Source: Labia minor (taxonomy: Eukaryota > Arthropoda > Insecta > Dermaptera > Spongiphoridae). Taken from it: a DNA stretch of 64,000 nucleotides. The stretch lies in assembly GCA_963082975.1 (NCBI GenBank), contig OY720348.1:68659719-68723718 (forward strand). The letters are read 5' to 3'. Below, piece by piece: positions 38,670 through 49,832 of this stretch; the stretch's first letter is position 1; every line of letters starts with the position of its first letter. A program made the translations under genes and the position numbers. Under the pieces are notes generated by a model. That model was not told the DNA's origin. It made no database searches and saw nothing but the letters and a program-made list of their open reading frames with translations.

Positions 38670-38716
38670 TACTCTCATCTCCCAGGGTCATAGACCATTC
38701 CTCCCACCCATATAAT
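38670..38716 (-). mobile_element. Short LINE-tail fragment
   Basis: It matches the region around 17060-17100 (LGDESR on the minus strand) and is cut by the mariner-like element that follows. Confidence 0.5.
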
Positions 38717-38717
38717 A

Positions 38718-39265
38718 AAGGGTGTCCCAAAATTAACGCAAGATTTGAATTAAATGGAAAACACAGTTTTTAGTCTTTTGATTGTAATTTTTTTAATGAT
38801 TCATAAAGTACATAGGATAGGGTTATTTATGGAATAACACATCGGGGAAATGGCCTCCGCGGCTTTGCATACACATACGCACTCGTTTGTCGAAATTTTC
38901 CATGACCGTTCTGCATAAATGTGGCTGAATTTCGTTGATGCAACGTTGAATCTCCTCCTTTAATGCACGCGTAGTTGTGGGCTTATTGACGTAGACCTGT
39001 GATTTTAGATATCCCCATAAAAAGAAATCTAATGGTGTTAAATCACACGATCTAGGGGGGCAAATTCTGATCATCGAAACGAGAGAGTACACGACCTGGA
39101 AATGTCTCATGCAGTAATTGAAGTGTATTTATGTGGTTTCAACAAGACGGTGCCACATGCCATACAGATCGATCTCTCCAGGCAAATCTATCGAACGCAG
39201 GGACATGGAATTTTTTACACGGAAGCACAAAGGGGCTGGCCACCAGACCTCGAAGCCCGATTTTC
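38718..39265. mobile_element. mariner-like transposon with inverted halves
   Basis: A terminal-type sequence GGGTGTCCCAAAATTAACGC lies at about 38720. The minus strand 38823-39110 gives a transposase C-terminal half (PPRSCDLTPLDFFLWGYLKS, then VMENFDKRVRMC and GGHFPDVLFH). The piece that should lie just before it, WFQQDGATCH with the catalytic Asp, is on the plus strand at about 39132-39180. One half is therefore inverted relative to the other. It is non-functional. Confidence 0.8.
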
Positions 39266-39700
39266 AATTTTAAATTAGAAAAATTTTAAAAAAATTATAA
39301 AGAATATTAATTAAAAATAGTTTAGTTACCATACTAGATCATAGAGGCACTGGTGGCGATAATTTGGCAATAATTTAAATTCTGAGCAATGTGCAGATAA
39401 AAATCTTTTTATATATCTATTGATATTTACAATATCTCAATTGATCTTATTGGCCTTTTAAACTTTGAGAACATTCACATTACGGCTATAATTTAATACT
39501 ATTAATTTTTAAGATTATGTGAGTAAATTATTTTAATTAAGAAAATTTGAACTCATAATTGGATTTTCAAGTAAGATTTTAATATATAATATATTTTTTA
39601 ATATTATTTTTATAGTAGTTTAGTGTTATGCTAATTTTATATTTTATTTTTATTTTGTTTACTCTGATTTTTTTAAATAAATTAATAACATTTAAAGTAG
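39266..39700. other. AT-rich sequence, no gene seen
   Basis: No recognisable coding or repeat signal apart from A/T runs. Confidence 0.5.
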
Positions 39701-39713
39701 CATAAAAAAATTA

Positions 39714-40239
39714 ATCGAGGCAGGAAAATTGATGGGGTTTGAAATTAATAGTGATAAGACAAAATAATTAGTATCAGAGAGAATAATATTTGCAAAGAAT
39801 TTAAATCGAGGTTGCAATCTGGAAATTATTATCAAAGGGGATCAAAATTATTAAATTATTAATTGTATTATATGGGTGGGAGTCATGGTCTATAACCCTG
39901 GGAGATGAGAGTAGATTCAGAGTATTTGAGAATAGGATTCTTCCCAGCATTTATGGGCCAAAGAAAGATGAGGACACCGGGGAATGGCGGAGACTGCATA
40001 ACAAGGAATTGCATGACCTCTATGCATCTCTTGATATAGTTAGGGTTATAAAAGCGAGAAGGCTGGGATCGGCAGGGCACATGGCTAGAATGGGAGAGGA
40101 AAAATTTATTGGTGAGGAGTTCGATTGGAAAACGTCCGTTTGGAAGACCAATTGTGAACAGGGCGGACAATGTAGGAAGGAACGTGAGAGAGATCGGACA
40201 GGGTAGGAGTTAGATGGTTATAGCTCAGAATAGGGACGC
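39714..40239 (+). pseudogene. LINE C-terminal fragment (forward)
   Basis: Frames in order: MGFEINSDKTK (palm end), a GDESRFRVFENRILP stretch, GEWRRLHNKELHDLY and AGHMARMGEEKF (40009-40206). Stops and shifts interrupt it. It belongs to the same LINE lineage as 16.7-17.2 kb but keeps more of the upstream part and is in the opposite orientation. Confidence 0.75.
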
Positions 40240-40307
40240 CCGGGGGGTACAGGGGGCGGAGCCCCCGCCTAGGTGTGGAGAGCGCCGAAGGCGCTCGAAG
40301 CAGCTAG
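40240..40307 (+). mobile_element. Helitron 3' end
   Basis: GGGGGTACAGGGGGCGGAG, GCCCCC, then GAGCGCC-GAA-GGCGCTC and CTAG at 40304-40307 before T. Here it abuts the LINE fragment directly, without the AT-rich spacer. Confidence 0.75.
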
Positions 40308-40499
40308 TATTTGATATTTATAAATAAGATTTTATTATTCAAAACCACATAACAAAAATAAATGGGGTACAATTTTGGAGGTTGGAACGCTTGATGGTAG
40401 TTCAATTGTTTTGTATGGGGAAATTTGCTCCGAGATACGAGTAATTCAAGATACGAGCAAGGTTGCGGAACGGATTAAACTCGTATGTCGAGGTACCAC

Positions 40500-40880
40500 T
40501 GTATTTAATAAGATATGTCTTATTCGTGAATTTAAGTCGTTTTACTGGTCACAAAATGCGCGTAATCAGCATATTTTGGATGACTCTTATAGAGTCACCT
40601 ATAAGAATCAAGATTAATTTTTTTTTTCTTTATAAATGAATCTATGCTAGGTATTCTCCTTAATCCAAAAAAGATTGAATTTTTTGAAGGACAAAGGGGG
40701 GGTAATGAATTTTGAAGGAGTTATCGGGTAAAAGACATGATTCCTTCAGGTAGAAGTGAAAGGTTGAAGTAATCATGTGCTCACGTGAGGGCAGGGACGC
40801 TACACCCTGAAGTAGAAATCTTTTCTATTGGGATTCTAGAAAAGAATCTACCCGTTACCCATTAATCATGTTTTTATCTA
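40500..40880. repeat. Dispersed 360-bp repeat, copy 3
   Basis: Same as 4384-4745 but keeping 13 extra bases (TGAATTTAAGTCG) near its start. It is flanked by unrelated DNA on the left. Confidence 0.7.
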
Positions 40881-41496
40881 TTAAAATTCATTTTAACTTT
40901 TATTAAATTTTTTCTTGTCATCATTTATAAATTTAAATAAATATTATAAATTGTTTATTTTTATTCATTTATTGTGTTTAATATATTATTTTTTGTTATT
41001 AAACCTACATTTATGAAAGAAAAAAGTTTGACCTGAGGATATAATATAATATATATTTCGTAATTTTATTTCATGCTGTACACATCTATACGGACATACG
41101 ACAGACGGACGGACAGACAGATGGAGAGAGATCATGTTAAAAATTATTTTTTCTATTAACGAAACGGATGATTCGTGGAGATATGTGAAAAACTTCACCT
41201 GTGAAATTTGGTGTGAAAACAATACCTTCCCTTCCTATCGTCGGTCGGTAAAAATGTAATTTGTCGGCAGCAGCGCCATCTAACAAAATCTGATAAGAGT
41301 AAAAACACATGAGGTTTCGGGAAGTCAAATTTGCGTGTCACCCACCTGGTTCCTATCAAAAAGACAAATATTTGCTTGTTATTTTAATTGTAAATCGAAA
41401 TCCAAATTTAAAACGTTTATATCACAGACCATCTGATTTAATTTACTTATTATCTAGTATTTATTTTATAATTGATAATACATCGATCAATTAAAA

Positions 41497-43940
41497 ATGG
41501 ATCTTGATTCCCAAGAAGACACAAAATATCCAATATATATAGGTTAGTTTTTATTTCTATGTTTTTTTCATCTAAAGTAATGTTAATCGTCACTAAAATT
41601 ATTTTTTTTAATATTATTTGTAATGATATGATTCCTAAAATTGAATTATAAAATAAAAGTTAGATATATAAAAATATAATGATTTAAAATAACTAAACAA
41701 TTCTTTTTTTAGGTCCTCTCTATCCTTGTGTATATTGTCATACCAATTTTATAAGTGAGGAATTTTTATCGAAACATCTAAAAAAATGTTTTCATAAAAA
41801 AATATTTTCAATTTTCAAAAATGATCTAAAACTCAAAAAAGATACGGAGAAATATTTAGACGAAAAAGTTAAAGAAGAAACTGATTCAAACCATACTGAA
41901 GACAGCAGTTTTCAATGTAATTATTATAAAAAGAAATTTAATCAGAAATCTCATTTAATTACACATTTATTAATTCAAACAGGAGAAAAACCTTTTGAAT
42001 GTAACTATTGTGAAAAGAAATTTAATCAGAAATCACATTTAAAAACACATTTACTAATTCATACAGGAGAAAAACCTTTTGAATGTAATTATTGTAAAAA
42101 GAAATTTAATAAGAAATCAAATTTAACTAAACATTTATTAATTCATACAGGAGAAAAACCTTTTGAATGTAATTATTGTCAAAAGAAATTTAATCTGAAA
42201 ACAAATTTAAAAACACATTTACTAATTCATACAGGAGAAAAACCTTTTGAATGTAATTATTGTAAAAAGAAATTTAATAAGAAATCAAATTTAGATCAAC
42301 ATTTATTAATTCATACAGGAGAAAAACCTTTTGAATGTAATTATTGTGAAAAGAAATTTAATCAGAAATCTCATTTTAATACACATTTATTAATTCAAAC
42401 AGGAGAAAAACCTTTTGAATGTAATTATTGTGAAAAGAAATTTAATCAGAAATCACATTTAAAAACACATTTACTAATTCATACAGGAGAAAAACCTTTT
42501 GAATGTAATTATTGTAAAAAGAAATTTAATAAGAAATCAAATTTAGATCAACATTTATTAATTCATACAGGAGAAAAACCTTTTGAATGTAATTATTGTG
42601 AAAAGAAATTTAATCAGAATTCAATTTTAAAAAGACATGTATTAATTCATACAGGAGAAAAGCCTTTTGAGTGTAATTATTGTAAAAAGAAATTTAATAC
42701 GAAATCAAATTTAGATCAACATTTATTAATTCATACAGGGGAAAAACCTTTAAAATGTAAATATTGTGAAAAGAAATTTAATCAGAAATCACATTTAAAA
42801 ACACATTTACTAATTCATACAGGAGAAACCCATTTTGAATGTAATTATTTTGAAAAAAAATTTAATGTCAAATCAACTTTAAATACACATTTATTAATTC
42901 ATACAGGAGAAAAACCTTTTGAATGTAACTATTGTGAAAAGAAATTTAATGTTAAATCAAGTTTAAAAACACATTTACTAATTCATACAGGAGAAAAACC
43001 TTTTGAATGTAATTATTGTCAAAAGAGATTTAAACAGAAATATGATTTAGCTAAACATTTATTTATTCATACAGGAGAAAAACCTTTTGAATGTAATTAT
43101 TGTGAAAACAAATTTAGTCGGAAATCACATTTAAAAACACATTTACTAATTCATACAGGAGAAAAACCTTTTGAATGTAACTATTGTGAAAAGAAATTTA
43201 ATGTTAAATCAAGTTTAAAAACACATTTACTAATTCATACAGGAGAAACCCCTTTTGAATGTAATTATTGTCAAAAGAGATTTAAACAGAAATATGATTT
43301 ATCTAAACATTTATTAATTCATACAGGAGAAAAACCTTTTGAATGTAATTATTGTGAAAACAAATTTAGTCGGAAATCACATTTAAAAACACATTTACTA
43401 ATTCATACAGTAGAAAAACCTTTTGAATGTAATTATTGTCAAAAGAAATTTAATCATAATTCAGCTTTAAATACACATTTATTAATTCATACAGGAGAAA
43501 AACTTTTTGAATGTAATTATTGTCAAAAGAAATTTAATCATAATTCAGGTTTAAATACACATTTATTAATTCATACAGGAGAAAAACCTTTTGAATGTAA
43601 TTATTGTCAAAAGAAATTTAATCAGAATTCAATTTTAAATAGACATTTATTAATTCATACAGGAGAAAAACCTTTTCAATGTAATTATTGTGAAAAGAAA
43701 TTTAATCAGAATTCAACTTTAAATAGACATTTATTAATTCATACAGGAGAAAATCCTTTTCAATGTAATTATTGTAAAAAGAAATTTAATTTGAAATCAA
43801 ATTTAGATCAACATTTATTAATTCATACAGGAGAAAAACCTTTTGAATGTAACTATTGTGAAAAGAAATTTAATACGAAATCAAATTTAGATCATCATTT
43901 ATTAATTCATACAGGAGAAAAACCTTTTGAATGTAATTAA
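41497..43940 (+). CDS. C2H2 zinc-finger protein, gene 5 (long array, early stop)
   Basis: Exons are 41497-41542 and 41713-43940, giving 757 residues, the longest frame of the family. The N-terminal C2HC finger is followed by the CNYY unit and 23 more units. In the eleventh of these the second zinc Cys is Phe (TGT to TTT, CNYF). The frame ends at TAA 43938-43940 in the RQKSDLAKH-type unit, as in gene 2. Units are in the same order as gene 2 for long runs, with an extra block of about eight units. Confidence 0.75.
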
Positions 43941-45092
43941 TGTCAAAAGAGATTTAGACAGAAATCTGATTTAGCTAAACATTTATTAATTCATACAGGA
44001 GAAAAATCTTTTGAATGTAATTAATGTCAAAAGAGATTTAGACAGAAATCTGATTTAGCTAAACATTTATTAATTCATACAGGAGAAAAACCTTTTGAAT
44101 GTAATTATTGTCAAAAGAGATTTAATCAGAATTCAACTTTAAATAGTCATTTATTAATTCATACAGGAGAAAAACCCTTTGAATGTAATTATTGTGAAAA
44201 AAAATTTAATGTCAAATCAACTTTAAATACACATTTATTAATTCATACAGGAGAAAAACCTTTTGAATGTAACTATTGTGAAAAGAAATTTAATGTTAAA
44301 TCAAGTTTAAAAACACATTTACTAATTCATACAGGAGAAAGACCTTTTGAATGTAATTATTGTCAGAAGAGATTTAAACAGAAATATGATTTAGCTAAAC
44401 ATTTATTAATTCATACAGGAGAAAACCTTTTGAATGTAATTATTGTGAAAACAAATTTAGTCGGAAATCACATTTAAAAACACATTTACTAATTCATACA
44501 GGAGAAAAACCTTTTGAATGTAACTATTGTGAAAAGAAATTTAATCAGAAATCACATTTAAAAACACATTTACTAATTCATACAGGAAAAAACCTTTTGA
44601 ATGTAATTATTGTAAAAAGAAATTTAATAAGAAATCAAATTTAGATCAACATTTATTAATTCATACAGGAGAAAAACCTTTTGAATGTAATTATTGTCAA
44701 AAGAAATTTAATCATAATTCAGCTTTAAATACACATTTATTAATTCATACAGGAGAAAAACCTTTTGAATGTAACTATTGGAAAAGAAATTTAATACGAA
44801 ATCAAATTTAGATCAACATTTATTAATTCATACAGGAGAAAAACCTTTTGAATGTAATTAATGTCAAAAGAGATTTATACAGAAATCTGATTTAGCTAAA
44901 CATTTATTAATTCATACAGGAGAAAATACTTTTGAATGTAAATATTGTGAAAAGAAATTTAATCAGAATTCAACTTTAAATAGTCATTTATTAATTCATA
45001 CAGGAGAAAAACCTTTTGATTGTAATTATTGTCAAAAGAAATTTAATCTGAAAGCAAATTTAAAAACACATTTATTAAAACATAATGTTTGA
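43941..45092 (+). pseudogene. Dead 3' part of zinc-finger array 5
   Basis: Finger units continue to the family TGA (45090-45092). There are further TAA codons (units with TGT at 44016 and 44853), a one-base loss near 44423, and two one-base losses shared with array 2 (near 44586 and 44780). Confidence 0.85.
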
Positions 45093-46066
45093 AAAATAGG
45101 CTTAATAATTGAAATAAGATTTTCTTAAAATATAGCTTATATACCTTATAGCACAAATTGTAGTTTAAATCAATAAAAATCTATCTTATCTTATTTAACT
45201 TAGTATTTATATTTACTATTTTATTTCCTCCAATAATAAATACATTATTACTAATTATCTATTTCATTTATCTATCACATTCCTATCATTTTATTATCCA
45301 TATGTTAATTTATTTATTATTTATTTATACAAATCTAAAATATGTCTATGATTCTTTCCTTTTACTAATCTATAATTGTAAATATAAAGAAACTTTTTAA
45401 AAATCCTTATTTTAATTCTTACAAGAGAAAAACATTTTGAATTTAATTTAATCACATTTAAATTGTCATGTACTAAATCATACAGGTAAAAAGTTTTTTG
45501 GAATGAATTTATTGTAAAAAGAAAATTATTATTATTTAACATTTATTAATACATACCTGGTGCACCGACTCGCCATTCAAATAATTTAACAGAACATACA
45601 TTAAAAAAAATTAGTCGTAAAACATATACTCCTTAAACGTATCTATTAATGCACTGAAAGACAGAAAAGTAAGCCTGTTGATATAAAATATATATATTTT
45701 CGTAAATTTGATTTGATTATATGTATGTATATATATAAAAGTTTTTGTCATCACATTGCTGTTTAAAAATTTTTGCATATCTTCGCGTTTCATGACCTCT
45801 AGAATCCAAGAGTCACTTTTTCATGTCTGTCTGCTTGCCTGGAAATTTTGACGTTATTGACTGAAAATTGGCTTAAACGATTTCGATGAAATTATATGAC
45901 AATATACTTGCATACTTCTATTTTTATCGATATATATTCAATATTCCTAGAAATTAAGTCTTTCTGTGGAGAAATTTTGACTTTATAGACTCAAAATTGG
46001 ATGAACCGATTTCGATAAAATTACATCACTATATTCTTTCATATCTCAGAAATTAGAGAGAAATCC
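45093..46066. other. 3' flank of gene 5
   Basis: Counterpart of 15347-16304: AATAAA, finger relic (45414-45528), a GGTGCACCGACTCGCC unit (about 45556) and ACCGATTTCGAT motifs. Confidence 0.6.
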
Positions 46067-46115
46067 GAGCCCCCGTTTAGGTGCGAAGAAGCCCCAAGGC
46101 GCTCTGAGAATCTAG
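46067..46115 (+). mobile_element. Helitron 3' end, decayed
   Basis: Same as 16305-16353 in block B2, ending CTAG before T. Confidence 0.6.
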
Positions 46116-46252
46116 TATCTATAAAACAGACAAACTGGATTACATACCTTAATCCCTCGTTTTTAAAAAAATTGTATACCATATTTTCGGACAGATGGAG
46201 TAACATTATTTAATGTTTATATTTTAAATTTATTTATAATTTTATAGAATAC

Positions 46253-46985
46253 TAGGTGTGAATAGCGCCGCCCCCTGTACCCCCGAGTGGCACATAGTAT
46301 TTGGTTGAAAGTAGTAAAAGGTTGTCATCCATTTTGTTTCAATCCTTATATTACATAAAACATTCATTTCTTTTTGTGTTCTTATTTAAAATATATTTTA
46401 ATTTAATCAGTAAATTAATTATATATATTATTATTGTATATGGTATATCTATCTATCTATGTGGCTCAAAGATACTCGAAAGTTCTTGGCCGCAACAACC
46501 GCATTTCTCCAAGTGTCCCTATCCTGAGCCCTTGTCCCATCTCTCTTACGTCCCTTCCTACGCGTCCTTGGTCTTCCAAGCGGACGGTTTCCAATCGGTC
46601 TTCGCACCGTTTTCCAATCCAATATCTCTTTTCTCTCCCATTCTAGCCACGTTCCCTGCCTATCGCAGCTTTTTCGCTTTTATAACCATAACTATTTCTG
46701 AAGATGCAGAGAGGTCATGCAATTCTTCGATATGAAGTCTCCGCCATTCCCCGGTAACCTCCTCTTTCTTTGCCCAATAAATGCTGGGAAGAATCCTATT
46801 CTCAAATACTCTGAATCTACTCTCATCTCCCAGGGTCATAGACCATTCCTCCCACCCTTATAATACAACAGGCAAAATAATTGTTTTATATATTTTAATT
46901 TTGATTCCCTTTGATAATAATTTTGATGAGATAAGCGTTTCCCGATTGCAACCCCGATTTAAATTCTTCTCAAATATTATTATTA
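46253..46985 (-). mobile_element. LINE tail joined to Helitron end (duplicate, reverse)
   Basis: Second copy of 16491-17225, with a few base changes that close the short minus-strand frame seen there. Confidence 0.8.
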
Positions 46986-47185
46986 TTAATAATTAATATA
47001 TACTCATTGAGAAAATAATTCCGCTAGGGACAGTGGGCCACGCCAGGCTCTTGAATGATCAATTAGAATTATATAAACTTTAAATAATTAATTTCTGAGG
47101 TTATTGAATAGATATTAATAAAATTTATAGCCTATGTTACTATAGAGGTATATAAGAATATTGTGATGTAATTGTTGTGTTGTTG

Positions 47186-47876
47186 GTGTTGTTAAAAATG
47201 AACCGTATAAAATTTCCTACAATGAAGGAGAATTTATTACCTATTTACAACAGTAAAATTCAAGATCATAATTGACCTGTTACGATATATATTACCAAAA
47301 AATTATGATTTCTTCAAATCCCTTTCACACACACAAATGAACTTGAGCTTCTTCAAATTTTATAACGAATCTTCTTATTTATTTTGAAAGTCGCTTAACT
47401 CAATTAGTGATAAAAAAACTGCCTATTATTATTCACTTATATTTGCCTTAATTTTAATAGGAACTATAAATAAATATATATATATATGCTGTCGAAATTT
47501 GAACCACATTGGTCTTTTAGTTTTTCTTTGATATCCATTAATAGCAACTACCTCATGATTGGAGAAGAAAATGGAAAAAAGGGAATTTCTATGAAAATCC
47601 ATGAATTGGGATACGAATCGCTCCCTCATCCGCCCTATTCTCCGGATTTAGCACCTAGTGACTATTTCTTGTTTCTAAACCTGAAGAAATGAAGAAAATG
47701 GACTCCAATTTTAATGTCCTCGACAAATCTTATTTTTGGAAGGGATAAGAAAAATTGGAGAAACATTGGATGAAGTATATAGAGCTCAAAGGAGACTACG
47801 TTGAAAAATAAAATAATTTTTTATCAAAAAACCTGTGTTTCATTCAAAACGTCACAGACTTATTTACCTTAATATT
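47186..47876 (+). pseudogene. mariner transposase relic, lineage 2 (least decayed copy)
   Basis: A third copy of the sequence at 3699-4383, in different left flanks. The frame 47486-47692 ends with HPPYSPDLAPSDYFLFLNLKK, keeping the full SPDLAPSDYF motif lost in the block-A copies. The C-terminus ELKGDYVEK follows after shifts, at about 47790-47819. Confidence 0.75.
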
Positions 47877-48240
47877 TAATAAGATATGTCTTATTCGTTT
47901 TACTGGTCAGAAAATGCGCGTAATCAGCATATTTAAGATGACTCTTATAGAGTCACCTATAAGAATCAAGATTAATTTTTTTTCTTTATAAATGAATCTA
48001 TGCTAGGTATTCTCCTTAATCCAAATAAGATTGAATTTTTTGAAAGACAAAGGGGGGGGGGTAATGAATTGAAGGAGTTATCGGGTAAAAGACATGATTC
48101 CTTCAGGTAGAAGTGAAAGGTTGAAGTAATCATGTGCTCACGTGAGGGCAGGGACGCTACACCCTGAAGTAGAAATCTTTTCTATTGGGATTCTAGAAAA
48201 GAAACTACCCGTTACCCATTAATCATGTTTTTATCTATTA
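47877..48240. repeat. Dispersed 360-bp repeat, copy 4
   Basis: Same family as 4384-4745, directly following the mariner relic as in block A. Confidence 0.7.
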
Positions 48241-48357
48241 AAATTAATTTTAACTTTTATTAAATTTTTTCTTGTCATCATTCTTCATCTTATAATTAAA
48301 TATTTTTTTGAATTTAATTATATTATTATATGTTTTGTAATGATAAACAATATTCCT

Positions 48358-48391
<34 letters not shown>
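48358..48391. repeat. (AT)n microsatellite
   Basis: Uninterrupted AT dinucleotides over about 34 bases. A degraded hAT-like stretch (GGCGGCAAATCTGAAGG) follows at 48419. Confidence 0.9.
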
Positions 48392-48394
<3 letters not shown>

Positions 48395-48534
48395 TACCAC
48401 TACAGAGCCGGTTCTAGAAGGCGGCAAATCTGAAGGGCGTCATTTTTGTTATGAATGTAATAAATTTTATGAATATAGGGCTGACAATTTATTCTATTGC
48501 CGGGCACCGTAAATGCTATATATATATATATGTT

Positions 48535-48860
48535 GGTTTAGATTTCCGTGAATGTGATTGTTATTATTACTATCAGATTTATCAAGGGATATAATCACGT
48601 ATTTTTGTGAGATTGTTTTCTCGACGTTTCGGCACCCATTTTGGCGCCATTTTCAAGAGATTATTTAGGTGGGATTATTTTTGGAATTTTGGGTCTTAGT
48701 CTGTGTAACCAAGGGTTAATATCGGGATTTTGGGTTGATAGGTTGGGTGGTTTTGTACTCACTGCGTTGCTGTGGAGCTCCGAAGAATCCTGGGTAATCC
48801 TGAGACTGACACACGTCTGCACTGGACAACAACCCATATGTATGTTCGTTTAGGATTCTC
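48535..48860 (-). repeat. Repeat with GGTGCCGAAACGTCGAG motif (possibly Penelope-like)
   Basis: The minus strand near 48650-48617 reads ATGGCGCC, a short spacer, GGGTGCCGAAACGTCGAG. This sequence is familiar to me from 3' parts of Penelope-like elements. No reverse transcriptase is visible, so the identification rests on the motif alone. The plus-strand 70-codon frame here is not supported. Confidence 0.35.
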
Positions 48861-49311
48861 TACGTAAAATTTTTTTATTATTATGAGAGATTATTTCCGG
48901 GTTATTTTCTCAGGTTTTGCAGTGCGAATAGTTTTTTCTTCAATTTTTCAATTTTTAGTCTCTTTTTGTTTATTATTTATCAATCTCTACTCTCTTTTTA
49001 TGTATTTATTGTTTTCTTTTGGTTTTTTCAGATTATTTCATTTTGCAATTTTATTTCTTCTTATGTTATCGAAATTTGTACATCGCTTTTTTGATTTCCC
49101 TTTACTCATTCCTCTGAACAGGATTGATAAGTGTTGAGTATTTGGTAAAGTTATAGTAAAAGGCAAAGACATGAAATTAGCAAAGCATTTTTTGGATTTC
49201 TGGAGGTGTTAGAATTAGAATTATATTAGGTGCTTGTATTCTGATCATTTTTACACTTTGAAAAGGCATTTATTCAGAAAATTGACAGCGTGTCATAAGA
49301 ACGATGCAATC
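48861..49311. other. AT-rich sequence, no gene supported
   Basis: An 84-codon frame (48883-49137) is hydrophobic only because of T-rich codons (F, L). No domain or splice context was found. Confidence 0.5.
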
Positions 49312-49495
49312 ATCGATTTATTTTTCTTCTTCAACATTTTGAAACAGTGTGCCAGCCAAACAAGTGACTAATCAGAAGGCGCTATATCTGGTGGATATGC
49401 TGGGTGTAGCAGAACTTTCCATTCAAGATGCAAAGTGTGGCCGAGCGTTGTCATGCAAGAGGAAGACTTTGTGTATGTTACTCGCTAATGCTGAT
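49312..49495 (-). pseudogene. mariner-like transposase relic, lineage 3
   Basis: The minus strand reads KVFLLHDNARPHFAS with a catalytic-Asp motif, then after a stop and shift HPAYPPDIAPSD. This motif pair belongs to the mariner/SETMAR-type DDE domain and differs in sequence from the other relics. Confidence 0.7.
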
Positions 49496-49832
49496 CTTTT
49501 TTCCAAAGTAGGTAGACTTCTGTAGTTATAGTTTCATTAGGTTTTAGAAATATTGATAGACCAAGGAAGTCTGAAGTCCTAAGAAGAATTGGAACAAAAT
49601 AGAAAAGACCAATTATTGCAACTAATATAGACAAAATTAGCGATAGTAATAGATAAGGGAATAATAAAATAGACAGGACATAATAAGACAACAATCACCG
49701 TAGAAATAAAGGTACTGAGTATATAAATATAAAGCTAAATAGGTTTGTAAGTATCCATGAAAAAATATACATTTGTGTTCTTCTTAAAACCTAAAAAGGG
49801 GCAAGGAGAAAAAATGGAATAAATAAATAAAT
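49496..49832 (+). mobile_element. Possible LINE 3' end
   Basis: It ends with AAACCTAAAAAGGGGCAAGG and an AATAAATAAATAAA run, resembling the 3' tail of the LINE at 37057-38669. The upstream part has no recognisable protein. Confidence 0.4.

Larger units (their letters stand above)
41016..47173. repeat. Segmental duplication, copy B2
   Basis: Direct copy of 11941-17419 with an expanded finger array. To its left (about 40920-41010) is DNA from the block-A flank (equivalent to 7060-7136) joined to the equivalent of 7805, i.e. with about 670 bases deleted. Confidence 0.85.

Noticed and set aside
48883-49137. Possible small membrane protein of 84 residues
   Set aside because: Hydrophobicity follows from T-rich DNA; no homologous features or gene context.
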